From Rhodobacteraceae bacterium F11138 (lineage in GTDB: Bacteria; Pseudomonadota; Alphaproteobacteria; Rhodobacterales; Rhodobacteraceae), in assembly GCA_016521575.1 (NCBI GenBank), contig JAEKDP010000005.1:186001-250000 (forward strand): a stretch of 64,000 nt of DNA, given 5' to 3'. Within the stretch, counting starts at the first letter, position 1. Every line of letters starts with the position of its first letter. A model generated the notes under the pieces. It saw nothing but the letters and a program-made list of their open reading frames with translations. It was not told the origin of the DNA and made no database searches. The translations under genes were made by a program, and so were the position numbers. This document shows, piece after piece, positions 17,517-28,800 of this stretch.

Positions 17517-18237
17517 TGCTGCCATCGGCCAGAGGACCATACAGGATCAGGGCGGGGAAATCCCCGATCCCGCCGGCCAGCCGGTCGGACAATTCGGAAA
17601 CCGTGCCGCGAAACAGGGATTGCTCGGGCGTGCTGACGGCCTCGGCCAGCAAGGCGGGGGTGTCCGGCGGCAAGCCGTGATCGATCAGCATCCGCGCCAG
17701 CGCGGGAAAGGTGCGCATGCCCATGAAAATTACCGTCGTGGCCTGGGCATCGGCCAGCGCGGCCATGTTCAGATCCTCGGGCAGCTTGCCGGTCACGTCA
17801 TGCCCGGTGACGAACTGAACCCGCCGCGCGGTCAATCGCCGGGTCAGCGGAATGCCCACGACGGCAGCGGCGGCACAGGCCGAAGGCACGCCGGGCACGA
17901 TCTCGTGGGCGATACCCGCCTTGCGCATCGCCACCAGTTCTTCTTCAAGCCGTCCGAACATGCCGCTGTCGCCGGATTTCAGCCGCACCACCCGCGCGCC
18001 GCCCTGTGCATATTCCACCAGCAGGCGGTTCACATGATCCTGCTTGGCCGAAGGCCGCCCGGCGCGTTTGCCGACCCCGACCAGATCCGCCGCCGGATTG
18101 GCATGTCCCAGAATGGGACCCGAACTGAGATCGTCAAACAGGACCGCATCGGCCTCTTTCAAGCGCCTGACGGCCTTAAGGGTAATCAGTTCCGGATCGC
18201 CGGGCCCGGCGCCGACAAAGGACACAAAACCGGTCAT
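17509..18237 (-). CDS. cobA: Uroporphyrinogen-III C-methyltransferase
   Basis: SUMT: transfers two methyl groups to uroporphyrinogen III, giving precorrin-2, the branch point into corrinoids. 242 residues. Motifs: VGAGPGDPELITLKA (SAM loop), VRLKSGDSGMFGR and EIVPGVPSACAAAA. It is the stand-alone form without a CysG dehydrogenase/chelatase domain, as expected for the aerobic route. It overlaps cobB by 4 bases (ATGA) and cobF by 8. Confidence 0.95.
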   Translation of the reverse strand: MTGFVSFVGAGPGDPELITLKAVRRLKEADAVLFDDLSSGPILGHANPAADLVGVGKRAGRPSAKQDHVNRLLVEYAQGGARVVRLKSGDSGMFGRLEEELVAMRKAGIAHEIVPGVPSACAAAAVVGIPLTRRLTARRVQFVTGHDVTGKLPEDLNMAALADAQATTVIFMGMRTFPALARMLIDHGLPPDTPALLAEAVSTPEQSLFRGTVSELSDRLAGGIGDFPALILYGPLADGSNV

Positions 18238-19553
18238 TTGCGGGCCTCTGCGATCAGGTGGAAAAAGGTTCCGGTGACCGTTCCACGGCAGGATCCGGTT
18301 TCCGGTACTTCCGTGCCCTCGGCGTCGGTGACGATGGCCAGGGGCGCGTCGGGTTGCTCAAGAATGGAACAATAATGAAATTCGTGCCCGCGCAATATGC
18401 ATCCGGTGTCCAGTCCCGGCATCGGCGCGGACAGGGTGGCGCGGCGATAGCCCAGATGGAATTTGCGCTTTTCATAGGATGTCACAAGCCCCAGCAATCC
18501 GGCCATTTGGTGCCGTGTTCCATCCTTGTCGATCAGCGCCGTGCCCAAAGCCATGTAGCCGCCGCACTCGCCATGGACGGGGCGGTTTTGCGCATGAGCG
18601 CGCAGCCCGCTCAGAAACCGATCTGCCGCCGCGATTTTTCCGGCATGCAGTTCCGGATACCCGCCGGGCAGCCAAACCAGATCGGCGTCCTGGGCGGGGG
18701 GTTCGTCGGCCAGCGGGGAAAATGGGATGATCTCGGCGCCGGCTGCGCGCCAGCCCTTCAGAAGATGCGGATAGGTGAATGAAAACGCTGAATCCTGCGC
18801 TAGAGCAATACGTTGCGCGGGGGGGCGCGGCAGCGCGGCCGACGAGGGCCCATCCGGGCGCGAGGAGGCCGCCGCCCGGATGGCCCCCAGATCCACATGC
18901 TCGCGCAGGAAGGCCGCATAGCCGGCGATGGCGGTTTCCAGATCCGGGTGCTCCACCGCCTGGATCAGGCCCAGATGCCGTTCCGGCAAGGTCAGATCGC
19001 CCCGGCGCGGAAGAACGCCCAGAACCGGCAGTCCGGCGCGTTCCATGCCCAGCCGGGTCAGGCGTTCGTGGCGCGGGCTGGCGACCCGGTTCAGGATCAC
19101 CCCGGCAAAGGGCAGGTCCGGATTGTACAGGCGAAAGCCAAGCGCCGTCGCCGCCGCCGATTGCGCCTGTCCGCCCACGTCCAGCACCAGCACCACGGGC
19201 CAGCCCATGCGCAGCGCGGTTTCCGCGCTGCTGCCATGGCCAATTTCGCCCGGCTTGGCGACCCCGTCGAACAGCCCCATCGACCCCTCGGCGACGACGA
19301 TATCCGCGCCCTCGGCCTGAATCGCGACCGCGTTCAGCAGATCCTCAGGCATCGCCCAGGTGTCGATGTTGAAACTGGCGCGCCCGGCGGCAGCACGGTG
19401 AAAGGCCGGGTCGATGTAGTCGGGGCCGCTCTTGAAGGGCTGCACCGCCAGCCCATCTTCGGCCAGCGCGCGCAGCAGGCCCAGCATCACGGTGGTTTTG
19501 CCGGTGCCGGATGAGGGCGCGGAAATCAACAGCCCGGGTGGTGGATTAGTCAT
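18234..19553 (-). CDS. cobB: Hydrogenobyrinic acid a,c-diamide synthase (cobyrinate a,c-diamide synthase)
   Basis: Glutamine-dependent, ATP-using amidase acting on the a and c side chains. 439 residues. The N-terminal P-loop is [12 protein letters not shown], then [14 protein letters not shown]. The C-terminal class I glutaminase domain has its nucleophile in [11 protein letters not shown] and a late catalytic His in GHEFHYC. The gene order places it after cobM, with an 8-base overlap near 19546-19553. Confidence 0.95.
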   Translation of the reverse strand: MTNPPPGLLISAPSSGTGKTTVMLGLLRALAEDGLAVQPFKSGPDYIDPAFHRAAAGRASFNIDTWAMPEDLLNAVAIQAEGADIVVAEGSMGLFDGVAKPGEIGHGSSAETALRMGWPVVLVLDVGGQAQSAAATALGFRLYNPDLPFAGVILNRVASPRHERLTRLGMERAGLPVLGVLPRRGDLTLPERHLGLIQAVEHPDLETAIAGYAAFLREHVDLGAIRAAASSRPDGPSSAALPRPPAQRIALAQDSAFSFTYPHLLKGWRAAGAEIIPFSPLADEPPAQDADLVWLPGGYPELHAGKIAAADRFLSGLRAHAQNRPVHGECGGYMALGTALIDKDGTRHQMAGLLGLVTSYEKRKFHLGYRRATLSAPMPGLDTGCILRGHEFHYCSILEQPDAPLAIVTDAEGTEVPETGSCRGTVTGTFFHLIAEARK

Positions 19554-20340
19554 CGCCGTCTCTCCAGTCTGACCATGGGCTATCGGCGCTTTGCGGGCGA
19601 TAGCGCCGGTCGTAATCGGCGGAATAGAGGCAGCTTTCGCTGAACCCTTCGCCTTTCAGTGCCGGGCCGACCAATATCAGCGCCGTGCGCGAGATGCCTT
19701 CCTGCATCGCATCCTTCAATGTGCCCAGCGTCGCGCGGATGATGCGTTCGTCCGGCCAGCTGGCGCGATAGACCACGGCGACGGGACAGTCCGCGCCATA
19801 GGCCGGTGTCAGATCCGCGACAACCCGGTCCAGATTGCCGATCGACAAATGAATCGCCAGCGTCGCGCCGGTGGCCGCGAAATTGGGCAGCGTCTCGCCC
19901 GCCGGCATGGATGACGCCCGCCCCGGCGTGCGGGTCAGTACCACCGATTGTGCCAGCCCCGGCAGGGTCAGCTCGGTCCCCAGTGCAGCCGCCGCGGCGG
20001 CGAAGCTGGGCACGCCCGGCGTCACGCTGACCGGGATGTCCTCGGCGCGCAGCCGCCGCATCTGTTCACCCATCGCCGACCAGACCGACAGATCGCCGGA
20101 ATGCAACCGCGCCACATCCTGCCCCGCGTTTTGCGCCTTGCGGCATTCGGCGATGATTGCGTCCAGATCCATGGACGCGGTGTTGATGATCGTTGCGCCC
20201 TTCGGGCAGTGGTCCAGGATTTCCCTGGGCACCAGGGACCCGGCATACAGGCAGACAGGGCAGGCGGCGATGATATCGCGTCCGCGCAGGGTCAGAAGGT
20301 CGGCAGCGCCCGGTCCGGCGCCGATGAAATGTACGGTCAT
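19546..20340 (-). CDS. cobM: Precorrin-4 C11-methyltransferase
   Basis: Methylates C11 of precorrin-4 to precorrin-5. 264 residues starting [20 protein letters not shown] (SAM loop); an earlier ATG would add nine unconvincing residues. [19 protein letters not shown] and [18 protein letters not shown] are diagnostic of CobM. The start ATG overlaps the end of cobE. The acidic tail (DWRDGDD) overlaps cobB. Confidence 0.95.
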   Translation of the reverse strand: MTVHFIGAGPGAADLLTLRGRDIIAACPVCLYAGSLVPREILDHCPKGATIINTASMDLDAIIAECRKAQNAGQDVARLHSGDLSVWSAMGEQMRRLRAEDIPVSVTPGVPSFAAAAAALGTELTLPGLAQSVVLTRTPGRASSMPAGETLPNFAATGATLAIHLSIGNLDRVVADLTPAYGADCPVAVVYRASWPDERIIRATLGTLKDAMQEGISRTALILVGPALKGEGFSESCLYSADYDRRYRPQSADSPWSDWRDGDD

Positions 20341-20705
20341 GAGTCTGTTCCGATTGCTATGGCGCATGTGGCAAGACGATCCGGCGAGATGTGCCGGGAT
20401 ACAAGCAGCCGCGCGCCCGGTCCGGCGGCGGCAAGGGCGCAGGCTTCGGCAACGCTGCCGGTGCCACGCCGCGCAAGGCTGTGTGCGGATTGGGTTGCCG
20501 GGCTGGCGGTTTGCAGCGCATCGGCGCAGATCGGGTGCACCGGCAGGCCGAGGTCATTTGCGAAGCCAACCATGCAATCCGTCTGGGCCTTGTCCACGGG
20601 CGTGGCCAGCGCGTCGATTGTTCCGTCCGGCGCAGCCTGCTCCAGCGCCGCTTGCAAACTGGCGGGCGTCGCACGCGCCCGAAATCCGAATCCCGCGACG
20701 ATCAT
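20337..20705 (-). CDS. cobE: Cobalamin biosynthesis protein CobE (CbiG C-terminal-like)
   Basis: A 122-residue protein matching the C-terminal domain of Cbi[22 protein letters not shown] at the N-terminus and a late [18 protein letters not shown]. In the aerobic pathway CobE is required but its reaction is not settled; tetrapyrrole binding has been proposed. The start ATG (20705) overlaps the cobL stop (ATGA), so the 5-residue longer frame is not needed. Confidence 0.88.
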   Translation of the reverse strand: MIVAGFGFRARATPASLQAALEQAAPDGTIDALATPVDKAQTDCMVGFANDLGLPVHPICADALQTASPATQSAHSLARRGTGSVAEACALAAAGPGARLLVSRHISPDRLATCAIAIGTDS

Positions 20706-21901
20706 AGGGTCACACTCCATTGCACCAGCGGATAGGCCGCTTTCCAGCCGCGTTTGCCGCCCAGCGGCGCGGCCTGTGCCAGTTCGATCCGCGTCAGCAT
20801 GCCGCCCAGCTCGGCCTGCGCCGCCGCCAGCAATGCTTCGCTTTCCAGCGTTACGGCGTTGGCCACCAGGCGCGTACCGGGGGTCAGCCGCGCGCGCAGC
20901 CAGGTCAACATTGTCTCAGACAGCCCGCCGCCGATGAACACGGCGTTCGGCGTGCGCAGGCCGTCCAGCGCGGCGGGCGCGTGACCCTGTCTGATATCCA
21001 GCCGGTCGACCCCCAAGCGATCCGCATTGCGCCGGATGCGTTCGGCGCGGTCTGCGCGCGGCTCGATGCTGGTGGCGCTCAGGCCGGGATGCGCCAGCAG
21101 CCATTCGATCGCAACCGCGCCGCTGCCGCCGCCGATATCCCACAGGTGTTCGCCCGCGCGCGGAGCCAGCGCGGCCAATGTCAGCGCGCGCATCGGCGCC
21201 TTGGTGATCTGCCCGTCACTTTCGAATGTGTCATCCGGCCGCCCCGCCACCAGCGGCAGCGTGCGGCCCGCGCCGCCCACCTCAAGCCCGATACAGACCG
21301 GATGTGCGATATCGTCAAACCCTGGATTTGCCGCCACGCCCGCGCGCAGCCGCTCGCGCGGCCCGCCAAGGCGTTCGCACACATGCAGGATGCTGTCGCT
21401 GAACCCGGTCTCGCGCAGATGGGCCGCCAGCGCGGCCACCGCCGCCCCGTCCCGCAGCAGAACGATCACCCGTTGCCCCGGTGCCAGATACGGTTGCAAC
21501 CGGGTCAGGGGCGCGGCGTGCAAACCCAGTGTCACGGTGCGTTCCAGCGCCCAGCCCAAGCGCGCCGCGGCCAGCGAAAACACCGAAACGCCGGGCAGGG
21601 CGCGCCATTCATCCGCATCAAGCTGCCGCGCGATGGATGATCCGGCCCCGAACCAGAACGGATCGCCCGACGCCAGCACCACCACGGCGCGCCCGCGCAG
21701 GGCCAGCAGCCGGGGCAGCCCGTCGGCAAAGGGAACAGGCCAGACCACGCATTCTGCGGCCAGATCCGGCAGCAGTTCCAGATGCCGTTTCGCCCCCATC
21801 ACGATTTCGGCCGCTTGCAGCGCCTTGCGGCTTGCGGTGCTCAACCCATCCAGTCCATCTTCGCCCAAACCGACGATGGTCAGCCACGGAGTATCAGACA
21901 T
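20702..21901 (-). CDS. cobL: Precorrin-6Y C5,15-methyltransferase (decarboxylating)
   Basis: Bifunctional enzyme that methylates C5 and C15 and decarboxylates the C12 acetate. 399 residues. The N-terminal CbiE-like domain starts MSDTPWLTIVGLGEDGLDGLS. The C-terminal CbiT-like Rossmann domain has LWDIGGGSGAVAIEW, its SAM loop. The ATG at 21901 shares the CATG at 21899-21902 with the divergent cobK start, so the two genes have no spacer at all. Longer in-frame starts exist inside cobK but do not match the family start. Confidence 0.95.
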   Translation of the reverse strand: MSDTPWLTIVGLGEDGLDGLSTASRKALQAAEIVMGAKRHLELLPDLAAECVVWPVPFADGLPRLLALRGRAVVVLASGDPFWFGAGSSIARQLDADEWRALPGVSVFSLAAARLGWALERTVTLGLHAAPLTRLQPYLAPGQRVIVLLRDGAAVAALAAHLRETGFSDSILHVCERLGGPRERLRAGVAANPGFDDIAHPVCIGLEVGGAGRTLPLVAGRPDDTFESDGQITKAPMRALTLAALAPRAGEHLWDIGGGSGAVAIEWLLAHPGLSATSIEPRADRAERIRRNADRLGVDRLDIRQGHAPAALDGLRTPNAVFIGGGLSETMLTWLRARLTPGTRLVANAVTLESEALLAAAQAELGGMLTRIELAQAAPLGGKRGWKAAYPLVQWSVTL

Positions 21902-22652
21902 GACACCGACCCTCTTGATCCTGGGCGGCACGACCGAGGCCAGCGCCCTGGCGCGCGCCGTGTCCGAACGTGGCATCCGGGCGGTGTTTTCCTACGCGGG
22001 CCGCACCCGGACCCCGCGTGTCCAGCCGCTGCCGCAACGGGTCGGCGGGTTTGGCGGGGTTGCGGGGCTGGTGCAGTATCTGCGCGACACGGGGGTGACC
22101 CATGTGGTGGACGCCACCCACCCCTTCGCCGCCGCAATGAGCCGCAACGCGATCGAGGCCTGCGCCCGGACAGATGTGCATCTGGCGGCGCTGACCCGAC
22201 CGGCATGGCAGCCGCAACCGGGTGACGATTGGCACCGCGTCCCGGATATCCCCGGCGCGGTTGCGGCACTGAATGGTCCGGGTCGACGGGTCCTGCTGGC
22301 ATTGGGCAGGCTGCACCTGACCGGGTTCGCCGACCACCCGCAGCACCATTATGTGTTGCGGATGGTCGATGAACCCGACCGTCCGCCCTTGCCCGACTGT
22401 GCCGTGGTGGTGGCGCGTGGCCCCTTCACGCAGGCCGGGGACATGGCGTTGATGCAGGCCCATGGCGTCGATCTGGTGGTCTCGAAGAATTCCGGGGGCG
22501 ATGGCGCACGGGCCAAGATCGACGCGGCGCGTCGGCTGAAACTGCCCGTGGTCATGATCGACCGGCCCGTCGTGCCCGCCCGGCGCGAGCTGTCCAGCCC
22601 GGATCAGGTTCTGGGCTGGCTGGATCATTGCGACACCGACCGGGGCGTATAG
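21900..22652 (+). CDS. cobK: Precorrin-6A reductase, transcribed against the rest of the cob operon
   Basis: NADPH-dependent reduction of precorrin-6A to dihydroprecorrin-6. 250 residues. The N-terminal LLILGGTTEASALARA and THVVDATHPFAAAMSRNA strings are the CobK/CbiJ signature; VVSKNSGGDGARAKIDAARRL is in the C-terminal part. It is the only plus-strand gene within the 13-kb leftward cob operon. Its start codon shares two bases with the cobL start, and its 3' end overlaps the 3' end of cobJ by 28 bases. Its promoter must lie inside cobL, and it would not be directly under the riboswitch. Confidence 0.94.
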   Translation: MTPTLLILGGTTEASALARAVSERGIRAVFSYAGRTRTPRVQPLPQRVGGFGGVAGLVQYLRDTGVTHVVDATHPFAAAMSRNAIEACARTDVHLAALTRPAWQPQPGDDWHRVPDIPGAVAALNGPGRRVLLALGRLHLTGFADHPQHHYVLRMVDEPDRPPLPDCAVVVARGPFTQAGDMALMQAHGVDLVVSKNSGGDGARAKIDAARRLKLPVVMIDRPVVPARRELSSPDQVLGWLDHCDTDRGV

Positions 22653-23377
22653 ACGATCGGCGCGCCCGCCCGGTCGATCACCCGCGTTGCCGAAGAACCG
22701 ACCAGCACCACGGTACGCATGTCGGCCATATCTGACGTGGCCGCGCCCAGCGTCGTCACGGTCAAGGTCTCGCCGGGGGTGCTGACGGCGCGGGCAAACA
22801 GGATTGGCCGCTGCGGTCCGCAGGCATCGCGCAGAATGTCCAGGGCGCGGCCAAACCCCCGGGGGCGCGATTTCGAACGCGGGTTATAGAACGCCATTGC
22901 AAAATCCGCTTCGGCGGCCAGCCGCAGGCGTTTTTCAATCAACGGCCAGGGTTTCAGATTGTCGCTGAGGTTGATGGCGCAGAAATCATGCCCCAGCGGC
23001 GCACCCGCCCGGGCCGCGGCGGCCAGCATGGCGGTAATGCCGGGCAGAACCGAAATATCCAGATCGCGCCATTCAGGGGGGCCGGACTCAACGGCTTCGT
23101 ATACGGCCGCGGCCATGGCAAATACACCGGGATCGCCTGATGATACGACGACCACGCGCCGCCCTTCTGCCGCCATCTGCAGCGCGTGGCGGCTGCGGTC
23201 GATTTCCACGCGGTTGTCGGACGCATGCAGCGTCAGCCCGTCCCGTGCCGGAATGCGCGCGACATAGGGGATATAGCCGACCACATCGGTGGCTTGCGCC
23301 AGCGCGGCGCTCACTTCGGGCGTGACCAGGTCGGGATGGCCGGGGCCCAGCCCCGCGATACGGATCCAGCCGGTCAT
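22625..23377 (-). CDS. cobJ: Precorrin-3B C17-methyltransferase
   Basis: Catalyses C17 methylation and ring contraction to precorrin-4. 250 residues with IAGLGPGHPDLVTPEV (SAM loop), VVSSGDPGVFAMAAAV, SVLPGITAMLAAAARAGAPLGHDFCAINLSD split across its middle, and FYNPRSKSRP, all typical of CobJ/CbiH. It overlaps cobI by 4 bases upstream and cobK tail-to-tail downstream. Confidence 0.95.
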   Translation of the reverse strand: MTGWIRIAGLGPGHPDLVTPEVSAALAQATDVVGYIPYVARIPARDGLTLHASDNRVEIDRSRHALQMAAEGRRVVVVSSGDPGVFAMAAAVYEAVESGPPEWRDLDISVLPGITAMLAAAARAGAPLGHDFCAINLSDNLKPWPLIEKRLRLAAEADFAMAFYNPRSKSRPRGFGRALDILRDACGPQRPILFARAVSTPGETLTVTTLGAATSDMADMRTVVLVGSSATRVIDRAGAPIVYTPRSVSQ

Positions 23378-24102
23378 GGACGCCGCCCCTGCCCATGCAC
23401 CACGATGATCGAAAAATAGGGGGCGACCCTGTCTTCGGTTTCATGCAGTGGCGTGACAGTCTGGTTCGGCATGGCCGCATGTTCCACCAGCCAGGCGCGG
23501 TCGAACAACCCGCTGTGGCGCAGGGCGCGCTTGATCTTGTCCAGGTTGCGCCCGATCTTCATCACCACCACCGCATCCGTGTCCGCCATGCGCCGGGCCA
23601 GTTCGGTTTCCGGAAGCGTGCCCATCAGGACCGTCAAGACGTCATCGCCCCATGTGATCGGCGTGCCGGTGGCGGTCCAGGCGCCGGACATGCCGGTGAT
23701 CGCGGGCACGACCCGCACCGGCGCGATGTCGCGCAGCCGGGTATAGAGATGCATGAAAGACCCATAGAAAAACGGATCTCCCTCGCACAGGACCACGACG
23801 TTCCGACCCTGGCCGGACATCTCGGCAAGATGGGCGGCGCAATCGGCGTAGAAGGCGGAGAGGATCGCATTGTAGCGCGGATCCTTCAGCGGGATTTCGG
23901 TGGTGATGGGATATTCCATGGCGAATTCGGTCGCGGTTTCGGCAAGCATTCCGTTCACGATGCGCCGGGCCTGACCTTCGCGGCCGGGTTTGCGAAAGAA
24001 CGCGATATGGCGCGCGCCGCGCACCAGCCGGTCGGCCCGCACGCTCATCAGCTCGGGATCGCCCGGTCCCAGCCCGACGCCAAAGATCGTGCCCTGGGTC
24101 AT
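23374..24102 (-). CDS. cobI: Precorrin-2 C20-methyltransferase
   Basis: Adds the C20 methyl to precorrin-2, giving precorrin-3A. 242 residues from [20 protein letters not shown]; longer frames upstream are out of family. Other motifs: IAFFRKPGREGQARRIV, VVLCEGDPFFYGSFMHLY and VVPAITGMSGAWTATGTP. Its ATG overlaps the cobH stop. Confidence 0.95.
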   Translation of the reverse strand: MTQGTIFGVGLGPGDPELMSVRADRLVRGARHIAFFRKPGREGQARRIVNGMLAETATEFAMEYPITTEIPLKDPRYNAILSAFYADCAAHLAEMSGQGRNVVVLCEGDPFFYGSFMHLYTRLRDIAPVRVVPAITGMSGAWTATGTPITWGDDVLTVLMGTLPETELARRMADTDAVVVMKIGRNLDKIKRALRHSGLFDRAWLVEHAAMPNQTVTPLHETEDRVAPYFSIIVVHGQGRRP

Positions 24103-24731
24103 TCGGCGCGGCTCGCAACGGCATTGACGGCGGCGACCGTGATCGCCGAGCCGCCCAATCGTCCCTGCACGATGCAGCATGGGGTGGGTTGTGCCGCCCA
24201 CAAGGCGTCCTTGCTTTCGACCGCGCCGACAAATCCCACCGGGCAGCCGATGATGGCGGCGGGGCGCGGGCAATCCGGATCCTGCAGCATGTTCAGCAGA
24301 TGAAACAGCGCGGTGGGTGCGTTGCCGATGGCCACCACCGCCCCGTCCAGATGCGGTCGCCACAGCTCCAGCGCGGCGGCGGAACGGGTATTGCCCATCT
24401 CGGCGGCCAGCGGGCGCACGCGGTCGTCGTGCAGCGTGCAGATGACCGGATTGTCAGCCGGCAGGCGAAACCGGGTGATGCCCTCGCTGACCATGCGCGC
24501 ATCGCACAGGATCGGCGCCCCGGCTTGCAGGGCGGCCCGGGCGGTGGACACGAAGCCGGGCGAAAACCGTATGACGTCTTCCAGCCCGACCATCCCGGCG
24601 GCATGGATCATGCGCACCGCCACCTGTTCTTCATCCGGCGCAAAACGCGCAAGATCGGCTTCGGCACGGATGGTGGCAAAGGATTGCGCGTAGATCGCCG
24701 CGCCGTCGGTTTCATAGGTATAGCGCATCAT
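24099..24731 (-). CDS. cobH: Precorrin-8X methylmutase
   Basis: Moves the C11 methyl to C12 of precorrin-8X, giving hydrogenobyrinic acid. 210 residues. The catalytic histidine is His43 in RMIHAAGM. Later motifs: [22 protein letters not shown] and [13 protein letters not shown]. Two adjacent ATGs (24731 and 24728) are possible; the first overlaps the cobG stop in the same ATGA style seen throughout the operon. Confidence 0.96.
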   Translation of the reverse strand: MMRYTYETDGAAIYAQSFATIRAEADLARFAPDEEQVAVRMIHAAGMVGLEDVIRFSPGFVSTARAALQAGAPILCDARMVSEGITRFRLPADNPVICTLHDDRVRPLAAEMGNTRSAAALELWRPHLDGAVVAIGNAPTALFHLLNMLQDPDCPRPAAIIGCPVGFVGAVESKDALWAAQPTPCCIVQGRLGGSAITVAAVNAVASRAE

Positions 24732-25876
24732 CCAAGATCCATCGCCAGTTTCATCACATTGGACGCGGTCAATCCCCGCAACACCGGCTCATCCCCCGCA
24801 CAGCCGTCTTTGACAAGATCAAAACGACCGCCACGCCCCACCAGCGTGACATCGGCGGCGCGCTTGCGGGCGCACCCCTTGGCGCAGCCCGAAACATGCA
24901 GGGTGCTGCGGATATGCGGGACAAGCGCACGGGCAATGGCGCGGGTTTCGGCCTGTGCCTGTGGACAGAACGGCGCGCCGATGCAGGCATCTACCGCCAG
25001 CAGAGGATCGCCGGGGCGGCTGACAAAAGCCCCGAAATCCACCGGCTTGCCGCCTTCGATCACGATCATCCGCCAGGGGGTGACGCGCAGGCCGCGGGCA
25101 TCGCTGTCCTGAACCAGCTGCGCCAGGGCGGTGGCGTCAAGCTGACCGAACGGTGCGCCCAGGATCATCCCGGTGCCGTTCATTCCGGGGTCTGGCGGCG
25201 GTATGGTGGGGCCGGGGTCCGCCCCAAGCCAGGATGCGGGCAGCGGGTGGGTTTCGATCAGCCGCGCCATGCGCCGTGCGGTCGCCGTCTGCCGGTCGGC
25301 GAACCACCGGGCAAGCCCGATCAGCGCATCGATTGCCTGGTCTTCGGTCACCTGCCGTCCGGTTGCGGCCCCGTCGGCGCGCAGGATCAGCCCGCTTTGC
25401 CCGGTTTCCAGCCGAATATCGGCGGAACATCCGGCCAGCACCCGGACCGCGCCGGTATCTATGGCAAAACCGAACTTGGCGGGAAGTTCGGGCAGATCGG
25501 CAAGCCGCTCGGTCAGGCGGTGCGCCAATCGCTCTGCAAGTTCGTTTGCGGCGTAAAACGGTGTCATCAGGATGTTGCGCCGGGTTTCCAGCGCCGGAAC
25601 CGAATCGAGCAGATCCGCCTTTGCCAGGGTTTCCAGCAGTGCGCCGTGCCCGGTGGGGGCCACGCCGCGCAGTTGCAGGTTGGCGCGGTTGGTCAACTCA
25701 ATAGTGCCGTTGCCGAAACGGCGCGCGGCAGCGCACAGATCCAGCGTCTGCCGGGCGCTCAGCCGTGCCAGCCGTGGCCGCACCCGCACCACCAGCCCGT
25801 CGCCCGACATCATCGGGCGATAGGCGCCGGGGCACCAGCCCTTGACTTGGGGGGGGCTGACCTTTGGCGCGCTCAT
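24728..25876 (-). CDS. cobG: Precorrin-3B synthase (Fe-S monooxygenase)
   Basis: Oxygen-dependent enzyme that hydroxylates C20 of precorrin-3A and forms the gamma-lactone, marking the aerobic pathway. 382 residues with the nitrite/sulfite reductase fold. Two ferredoxin-like halves are followed by the 4Fe-4S cysteines at about 298, 304, 331 and 335 (CIGAPFC and SGCAKGC). It overlaps cobN by 4 bases and cobH by 4. Confidence 0.94.
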   Translation of the reverse strand: MSAPKVSPPQVKGWCPGAYRPMMSGDGLVVRVRPRLARLSARQTLDLCAAARRFGNGTIELTNRANLQLRGVAPTGHGALLETLAKADLLDSVPALETRRNILMTPFYAANELAERLAHRLTERLADLPELPAKFGFAIDTGAVRVLAGCSADIRLETGQSGLILRADGAATGRQVTEDQAIDALIGLARWFADRQTATARRMARLIETHPLPASWLGADPGPTIPPPDPGMNGTGMILGAPFGQLDATALAQLVQDSDARGLRVTPWRMIVIEGGKPVDFGAFVSRPGDPLLAVDACIGAPFCPQAQAETRAIARALVPHIRSTLHVSGCAKGCARKRAADVTLVGRGGRFDLVKDGCAGDEPVLRGLTASNVMKLAMDLG

Positions 25877-28800
25877 GTCCGGTCTTCCAGCATGGCCCGG
25901 ATCGAGTTGCGCCGCGTGGACCAGAGCCCCGCGTCGTGCAGGGCGCGGAACCGGTCCTGCATGGCGCGGTGCGCGTCGGGGTTGGCTTTGGCCAGAAAGG
26001 CGTCGATCTCGTCATCGCCAAGGGTGGCGTCATGATAGAGGTCGAACAGATGCGGTGCGACAGCGTCGGCGAGATGCGCAAAGGCCGCCATGTGTTCCAG
26101 GGTGGCCGCGATTTCGGCTGCCCCGCGAAACCCGTGTCGCTGCATGCCCTTGATCCAGTCCGGATTGGCGGCGCGGGCGCGCACCACGCGGGCGATTTCC
26201 TCGGGCAGGGTGCGGGCGCGTGGTGTGGCCGGGTTGGTGTTGTCCAGATGATACAGCGCGGCGCGGCCGCCGGTCTGCGCCTTGGCGGCGGCAAACCCGG
26301 CTTCGTGGGTGGCGTAGTCATTGGCCAGCAGCAGGTCGGTTTCGGCCAGATCCTGCAAATGCACAAAGGCATCGGCCCGTGCCACCCGATCACGGATACC
26401 ATCCTTGTCCCTGGCAATATGCGTACCCTCAAGCGTAAAGGCGCTGGCATTCAACCAGGCCTCGCCCGCCTGCGCGCGGGCGGCGTCGGTATAGGTTTCC
26501 GGCAGATCGCCCATGCCCAGCCCGTAGCTGCCCGGCGCCGGGCCAAAGACGCGGGCGGCGGGGGAATGACCGGCATAGGGGTTCCAGTCGGCGGCCTCGT
26601 CACGCGCGGACAGTGCGCGCACCGCCTGTCCGAACAGCGCCGACAGGGTCGGGAACACGTCGCGAAACAGGCCCGAGACCCGCAGCGTCACATCCAGGCG
26701 GGGCCGGTCAAGATCGGTGATTGGCAAGACCTCGATGCCGGAAACCCGCTCGCTGCCCGCATCCCAGACCGGTTTCACGCCCAGCAGGTGCAGCGCCATG
26801 GCAAATTCCTCGCCCGCCGTGCGCATCGTGGCCGAGCCCCAGAGATCGACGATCAGCCCTTTGGGATATTCCCCCTCGTCCTGCAAATGCCGGCGTACCA
26901 GTTCTTCGGCCAGTTTCACGCCCTGCGCATGGGCGCTGCGCGTGGGCACCGAACGCGGATCGGTGGTGAACAGGTTGCGCCCGGTGGGCAGCACGTCGCT
27001 GCGGCCGCGATAGGGCGATCCGGACGGTCCAGCATCGATGCGTTTGCCGTTCAGCGCGTCGCTCAGGCCGCGTTTCTCGGCCTCTGCGGTGGCGTTTGCG
27101 TCAAACGGGCTTTGGACCTGCGGGGCGCGGCCATAGACATGCAGCCCGTCACCGAACTGGCTTTCCTTGATGTCGCAAACGAAGCGGTCGATGCGGGTGA
27201 TGGCCTCGGCTGTGCTGCTGGCGCGATCAAGGCCCAGGTCGTGTTCTACCCCGATCGCCTGCGCCTCGGCGCGGATATCGGCCTGCAACCGGTCGCGGCG
27301 GCGCGGGTCCAGCCCGTCGGCGTTCGAAAATTCATCCAGCAGGGTTTCCAGCCGCACCATCCGGTCGGGCGTCTGGCTGGCGCGCAGGGGCGGAGGCACA
27401 TGGCCCAGCGTCACCGCCCCGATGCGTCGCTTGGCCTGTGCCGCTTCGCCCGGGTCGTTCACGATGAACGGGTAGATCACCGGCAGATCGCCGATCAGCG
27501 CCTCGGGCCAGCAGGTGTCGGACAGGGCGACGGCCTTGCCCGGCAGCCATTCCAGTGTCCCGTGCGCCCCGATATGCACCAGCGCGTCAGCGGCCAGCGC
27601 ATGGCGCAGCCAGAGGTAGAAGGCAACATATCCATGCCGGGGCGTCCGGGACAGGTCGTGATAGTCGTCCTCGCGGCTGGCGGGCTGGCCGCGTTCCGGT
27701 TGCAGCGCGATCACCGCCTTGCCACGGCGCAGTGCGGTAAACTGCAGCGCGCCATCAACGCAGGCGGGGTCATCTTCGGGCGCGCCCCATGTCGTGGTCA
27801 GATCGTCGCGCAGGGCTTGGGGCAGGGTCGCCAGTGCCGATGTGTAATCCTCAAGCGGCCAACGGATCCGTGCCGTTTTCAGCGCCACGTCCAACGGGTC
27901 GCCCGGTGATGTGTCATAGCCCTGATCGCGCAGATCATCCAGCATCGCTTCGGCCGAGGCCAGCGCATCCAGCCCCACCGCATGCGCCATCTGCCAGTCC
28001 TTGCCGGGATAGGTCGAAAGGACCAGAACCGGAACCCTGTCCGACCTGGGCTTCGGCGCCAGCCGAACCCATCCGGCAACGCGCTCGGCAATGGCGTCGA
28101 TCCTTTCGGGCGCGGGGGTATGGGCGGCGCGGGCGAATTGCAGCGCCTCGTCGCGGATTTCGGGTTCCTTGAAGCTGGCGACCCCGGCCAGAATACGTCC
28201 GTCGACTTCGGGCAAGACCACATGCATCGCCAGATCAGCGGGGGACAATCCACGTTCGGCTTCGGCCCAGGCGTCGCGCGACGACGTGGCCAGTGCGACC
28301 TGAAATACCGGAACACCGGTGGCGTCCAAAGGAGAGGTGCCGCTGTCGCCCTTGCCTGAAAACGCGGTGGCGTTGACAATGGCGGCTGGGGTCAATGCTG
28401 CGATCTGGCGGGCCAGCCAATCCGCGGCGTCAGGCGCTTTCAGCGATGGTGCAAACAACGCGGCAACGTCAAAGCCTCGGGCGCGGAACGCTGTGAACAA
28501 TGCGTCAATGGGGGCAAGGTCGGCGGCGGTCAGATAGGCACGGTAAAACGTGATCAGAATGCGGGGCCGGGTGTTTTCGGTGAACACGGTCGCCGGGCAG
28601 GTGACGCCATGCTCAGGGGTCCAGGCCCCGACCTGCGGCAGCGTCTTGGCGCCGCGCACGGGACCGGCATAAAGCCCCGCCGCCAGCGCCATTTGCGCCA
28701 GCGCCGCCTGTGCGGCGACCGTGCCGCCGGTGTCGCAGAGATGCGCCAGCCGTTGCAACGCCGAGCGCGGCAGGGTCGAATAAGCGTCCAGCCGCGTATC

